Below are positions 59,341 to 64,000 of a stretch of 64,000 nucleotides of DNA, in pieces. The stretch is from Desulfomarina profundi (GTDB lineage Bacteria; Desulfobacterota; Desulfobulbia; Desulfobulbales; Desulfocapsaceae). Position 1 is the stretch's first letter, and each line of letters starts with the position of its first letter. The translations under genes were made by a program, and so were the position numbers. The stretch is from assembly GCF_019703855.1 (NCBI RefSeq), contig NZ_AP024086.1, positions 2,934,501 to 2,998,500 of the forward strand, given 5' to 3'. The notes beneath the pieces were generated by a model, which was given only the letters and a program-made list of their open reading frames with translations, searched no databases and was not told the origin of the DNA.

Positions 59341-62300
59341 CTATTGTACAACCTGCAATGTTTCCCCGGGCGAATGTGTCCTGCGCCCCAGCAGAGACGA
59401 AAGCTCCGTGGTTTTCGGTTTCACCAGTTTAAAAAGTTCACAGTACTGTTCTTCAAAACGTTCCAGAATCTGTTCGGCCCTGCCGGAACCCGTCTCCTCC
59501 AGATGACGGGTGATTATTCCCCGAAGATGTTCCTGCAGCTGCTCCATCCCTTTCAAGGGAAGAATTTCAATCAATTCCCCGTTCACTCTGGAACTGAAAG
59601 CGTCGAACTCATCCAGGACATAACAGAAACCTCCGGTCATACCGGCTCCAAAATTGACACCGGTTTCTCCAAGGATGGTAACACTGCCACCCGTCATATA
59701 TTCACAGCCGTTATCACCGATTCCCTCAATCACTGCCCCGGCTCCGGAATTCCTTACGCAGAACCGCTCCCCGGCACGTCCCGCACCATACAGCCATCCA
59801 CCGGTTGCCCCGTAGAGACAGGTATTACCCATAATTACCGCCTCATGGCTCCTGTAGGAAACACCCGCTGGCGGACGGATAACCAGTTTGCCCCCGGCCA
59901 TTCCCTTACCCACATAATCATTGGCATCACCGGTGAGCTTCATGTGCAACCCGCCGGCATTCCAGGCACCGAAACTCTGCCCGCAACTACCGGAGAGAGA
60001 GAGGGTGACAGGTGCATCCTCCATGCCCTTATTCCCGTGCAGGGCCGCAATCAGACCTGAAAGCGAGGCCCCCACGGCCCTATCCGTGTTACGCACGGAA
60101 AAATCGGCATTACCGCCACTTTTTTCTTTTACGACTTGAGTAAACTGTTCAACCAATTTCAAATTTAACTGACCCGGATCAACATGGCTGTTCAATTGCC
60201 CATGACAGACCTGCTCCCCTCTCCCATTGACAGGGGACAGGATACGGCCAAGCTTCAGTCCGCTACCGTCTTTTCCCGCCAGATCAACTTCCCGCAGCAG
60301 ATCGACCCTGCCAATCAAGTCAATAAACCTGGTCACACCCAGTTGCGCCATGATTGTCCTGGTTTCTTCCACCAGGAACCGAAAATAATTCATCACCATC
60401 TCCGGCACACCTGCAAAATATTCCCTGCGCAGGGTTTCGTCCTGGGTGGCTATTCCCGTTGCGCAGTTATTGAGATGACAGATTCGCAGGAATTTGCAAC
60501 CCAGGGAAATAAGAGGTCCTGTACCGAAACCAAAACTTTCCGCCCCGAGAATGGCCGCTTTGACAATGTCTGTTCCGGTTTTCAGCCCGCCATCGACCTG
60601 GAGGCGAACCCGATGTCTGAGACCATTTGCAACCAGGGCCTGCTGGGTCTCGGCCAGACCCAGCTCCCATGGACTGCCCGCATATTTAACCGATGTCAGC
60701 GGGCTGGCGCCGGTGCCGCCGTCGTATCCGGAAACAGTAATCATATCCGCATAGGCCTTGACCACACCGGTGGCAATTGTACCCACCCCCGGCTCGGAGA
60801 CAAGTTTGACGCTGATCATCGCCTTTGGGTTCACCTGTTTCAGATCAAAAATAAGCTGGGCCAGATCCTCAATGGAATAAATATCATGATGGGGAGGAGG
60901 AGAAATCAGTGTTACCCCGGAATAGCGTAGCGAAGTGCTGCAATCCGTGGTGTTACCTTATGACCGGGCAACTGGCCCCCTTCGCCCGGTTTGGCTCCCT
61001 GGGCCATTTTTACCTGGATCACGTCAGCGTTCACCAGATATTGCGGGGTCACTCCAAAACGCCCCGATGCGACCTGTTTAATCCTTGAACGTCGCTCCGT
61101 ACCGTTTCTGCCCGGATCTTCCCCTCCTTCACCGCTGTTGGAAAACGCCCCCAGCCTGTTCATTCCTATGGCCAGCGCTTCATGGGCCTCCGGCCCAGAG
61201 CCCCTATGGACATAGCGGCGGAATCAAAACGGGGATAAAAATTCTCCGCCGGTTCCACATCTTCAAGCGGGACAGGCTCGGCGGTACATTGCAACTGGAA
61301 CAAATCCCGCAGGCATGAAGGTGGCCTGTCGGTCACTATGCCGGAATAGACCAGATAATCGCTGTATTCACCGCTGCGCACAGCCTTTTGCAGGGACTGT
61401 ACCACATCGGGGTTATACATATGGTATTCTCCGCCATGGATATATTTGAACAGTCCCCCCCTCGGTAGCGGTCTGTACCGCCCTCGCCAGGCCCGCTCGG
61501 AAATCTGCTGCTGTCTCTTGTGGAAATCGTCAAAACAATCCCCGCTGATCCGACTGCACAATCCAGGGAAACAGGTATCGACAATTTTTTCCGACAGGCC
61601 AACCGCTTCAAAAAGGCGGGAGCATCTGTAGGAGGAAATAGTGGAGATACCCATTTTTGACAGGATCTTAAACAGTCCTTTCTCAATACCCAGACGATAA
61701 TTTTTGACTGCCTCAGCAAGAGCCATCCCCGGAGAGCCCTGATCCACAAGCTGTGCCAGGGATTCATAAACAAGCCAGGGATAAACGGCCGTGGCACCCA
61801 TACCGATCAAAACGGCAAAATGGTGCGGGTCACGGGCCGTGGCCGTTTCAACAATGATATTGGCGTCACAGCGCAGATTCTCTTCCACCAGCCGTTTCTG
61901 TACGACTCCAACGGCCAGGACAGCGGGCAGGGGCAGAGTTTTTTCCCCGATATTTCTGTCAGAAAGGACCAGAAGAACAGCCCCGTTTTTCACTCCGGCA
62001 ACTGCCTTCTCTCCTGTTTCCGCCACAACCTCTTCAAGAGTTCTTTCACGATTATAATTGAGGTCAAGTACCACATGGCCGTAATGATCCCCGTCCAGCT
62101 CAAGGAGCTGGCACATATCACTGTAGACGAGAACCGGCGAGTCAAACAACACCCGGTAGGCATGTCCCCTTGCCTCGTCAAAAACATTCTGCTCCCGACC
62201 GACACAGGTAGCCAGGGACATGACATGTTTCTCACGCAGAGGGTCAATGGGCGGGTTGGTCACCTGGGCAAACATCTGTCGAAAATAATCATAAATAGAC

Positions 62301-63799
62301 CGCTCTTTTTTCGACAGAACAGCCATGGGTACATCATCCCCCATGGAGGCAATGGGTTCCTGTGCCGTTTCCGCCAGGACCCGAACCACCTGCTCCAGCT
62401 CTTCATTGGTCAGGCCGAATATCTTCTGGGAAAGCAGGAGCTGATCATTATCAAGAGTCCTCCTGCCACTGCCCACCCTGTCTGAATCAAATTTTCTGAG
62501 ACGCAGACAGCATTTTTCCATCCACTCCCTGTAGGGCTGGCGGGATCGAAGCTCCCTGTCAATAGCCCAGGAACTCCAGCGCTTGCCGGTCAGGGTGTCC
62601 ACCACCAGCAGTTCACCGGGGCCGACCCGCCCTTTTTCCACCAGCTCATCCGGCGCAAAATCAAGAATACCCACTTCGGAAGCCAGGACAATCAAACCGT
62701 CCCTGGTCACCACGTAACGGGCCGGTCGCAGGCCATTACGATCAAGACCGCAGGCAGCAAAACGCCCGTCACTCATAACAATCCCGGCAGGCCCATCCCA
62801 GGGTTCCATGTGCATGGAATTGAAATCATAAAAAGCGCGCAGATCGTCATCCATATCCGGATGATTCTGCCAGGCAGGAGGAATGAGCAGCCTGAAGGCA
62901 CGGAAAAGATCCATCCCCCCGGCCAGGAACAGTTCCAGCATATTGTCGAGGGCCGAAGAATCAGAACCGCTCTCATTTACAAACGGAGCAGCTTCAGCCA
63001 TATCGGGAAGCAGGGGAGAGCGAAATTTATAGGACCTGGCCCGGACCCAGTGCCGGTTACCGCTGATGGTATTGATCTCGCCGTTATGGGCAAGGTAACG
63101 AAACGGCTGGGCCAGCGCCCAGCGGGGCAGGGTATTAGTGGAAAACCGCTGATGGAAAAGACAGATGGCCGACTCCATTCTCAGGTCGGCCAGATCGGGG
63201 TAAAAAAACGGCAGATCTTCTGGTCGACAGAGCCCTTTATAGACGATGACCAGATTTGACAGGCTGGCAATATAAAAGTCAGGATCATCCTTTATTCTCT
63301 TTTCTATCCGCCGCCGCACCATATAGAGACGCCGCTCAAAATCTTTTGATCCCCAGCCGAAAGGTGCATTAAAAACCACCTGGACAATGCGGGGCATATT
63401 GGCCGCCGCCACTGTTCCAAGCACTTCCGGATTGAGTGGAACCTCGCGCCAGCCGACAAGAGCCAGAGTCTCACGGCCCAGCTCTTCGTTGACCACGGTC
63501 TTTGCTCTTTCGGCCGCATCCACCTCGCGGCTGAGAAAAACCATACCGACACCGTAGCGCCCGCCAAGACTCCAGCCCTCTTCACCGGCAATGGCCTGGA
63601 AAAAACCATCCGGTTTCTGCAGCAGCAGACCGCAGCCGTCCCCGGTCCTTCCGTCAGCCGCGACTCCACCGCGATGGGTCATGCGGGCAAGGGCCGTGAT
63701 GGCTGTACGGACCAGCTTATGGCTCGGCCTGCCATCCATCTGGGCCATGAGACCGAAACCACAGTTATCCTTCACCAGATGCGGATCAAAAAGCGCCAT
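59341..63799 (-). CDS. gltB: Glutamate synthase large subunit (two one-base frame breaks)
   Basis: The repaired product is about 1486 aa, normal for GltB. The N-terminal amidotransferase has [10 protein letters not shown] (nucleophile Cys13, after removal of a short propeptide) and THRGG; the central and FMN domains have [34 protein letters not shown] and [11 protein letters not shown], the 3Fe-4S site [12 protein letters not shown], and a C-terminal glycine-rich helix ([17 protein letters not shown]). Break 1: plus-strand GG 61192-61193, one more base gives L-G-P-E-A-H-E. Break 2: C run 60915-60918, one more base gives P-G-V-T-L-I-S. Both point to sequencing loss, not decay. Confidence 0.94.
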
Positions 63800-63847
63800 T
63801 CATTTCCTCCAGAATTCGGTTTTTGTCTATGTATTATCTGGTGTCTG

Positions 63848-63981
63848 TCCAGAAATGAGATTTTTTGTTCGAGATCAAGGAGCATAGAACAATAAAATGC
63901 CCAGCATATTAAGCATATGTGAGTATTTTTATTTTTCGTAGCGACGCAGAAATCGGGTAAAAAGACCATTTATGAACAGGC
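63848..63981 (+). repeat. Dispersed intergenic repeat, copy C
   Basis: Upstream of gltB. Contains TCCAGAAATGAG, TGTTCGAGATCAAGGAGCAT, CAGCATATTAAGCATATGTG, a T-rich block, GACGCAGAAATCGG and CCATTTATG. Shares blocks with copies at 448-600 and 27352-27465 in the same orientation. The leader of gltB runs through its start. Confidence 0.7.
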
Positions 63982-64000
63982 ACTATCTGATTGCCCGGCA

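Overview
The window looks like part of a chromosome from an anaerobic or sulfur-cycling bacterium, most likely Desulfobacterota (Desulfobulbales-like). This is inference from gene content: a TAXI-type TRAP solute receptor, a sulfide:quinone oxidoreductase-like flavoprotein, several ferredoxin-type and multihaem proteins, PEP-CTERM/PrsK-PrsR genes and an MTHFR with a C-terminal zinc-binding domain. No rRNA or tRNA gene was recognised.

Layout. 0-8 kb: dodecin, an FAH-family hydrolase, dapE followed by a two-component pair, and a TAXI receptor with a small secreted protein. 6.8-12.1 kb: a PEP-CTERM block with the sigma54 activator prsR, two PEP-CTERM proteins behind a candidate sigma54 promoter, and the kinase prsK. 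12.2-18.8 kb: a dipeptidase and dipeptide ABC transporter operon (dipeptidase, dppA, B, C, D, F). 19.1-27.1 kb: redox genes (cytochrome P460-like protein, glutamate-synthase-like flavoprotein, dihaem membrane protein, MTHFR, three iron-sulfur proteins) and an ECF sigma/anti-sigma pair. 27.4-33 kb: a worn accessory stretch with a broken serine hydrolase, an MCP, a transposase remnant, small orphans and a threonine-dehydratase-like enzyme. 33-42 kb: sthA, a gingipain-like C25 peptidase, a radical SAM protein, an hpaR-type repressor facing a decayed hpaD and an intact hpaF, and the SQR-like protein. 42.4-53.7 kb: a complete type I-C CRISPR-Cas locus with 10 repeats, transcribed leftwards. 54-64 kb: aroC, a ClC channel with CBS and TrkA-C domains, gltD and gltB.

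The CRISPR locus has two unusual passengers. A RhuM-Fic/Doc protein lies between cas7 and cas4, coupled by overlap to cas4, and a 576-aa helical protein of unknown function ends 3 nt before cas3. These are the best candidates for an undescribed CRISPR-associated function.

A property of the sequence itself matters for every reader. At least eight frame breaks (prsR, dppD, dppB, cas3, aroC, clc, gltB twice) are each repaired by adding one base to a G/C run. Several hit genes that should be essential or highly conserved, so most are probably homopolymer undercalls in the assembly rather than real pseudogenes. Spans given for these genes are the full repaired genes. The truly decayed genes (hpaD remnant, serine hydrolase, transposase, outer-membrane protein remnant) look different: they have large deletions, missing ends or several lesions.
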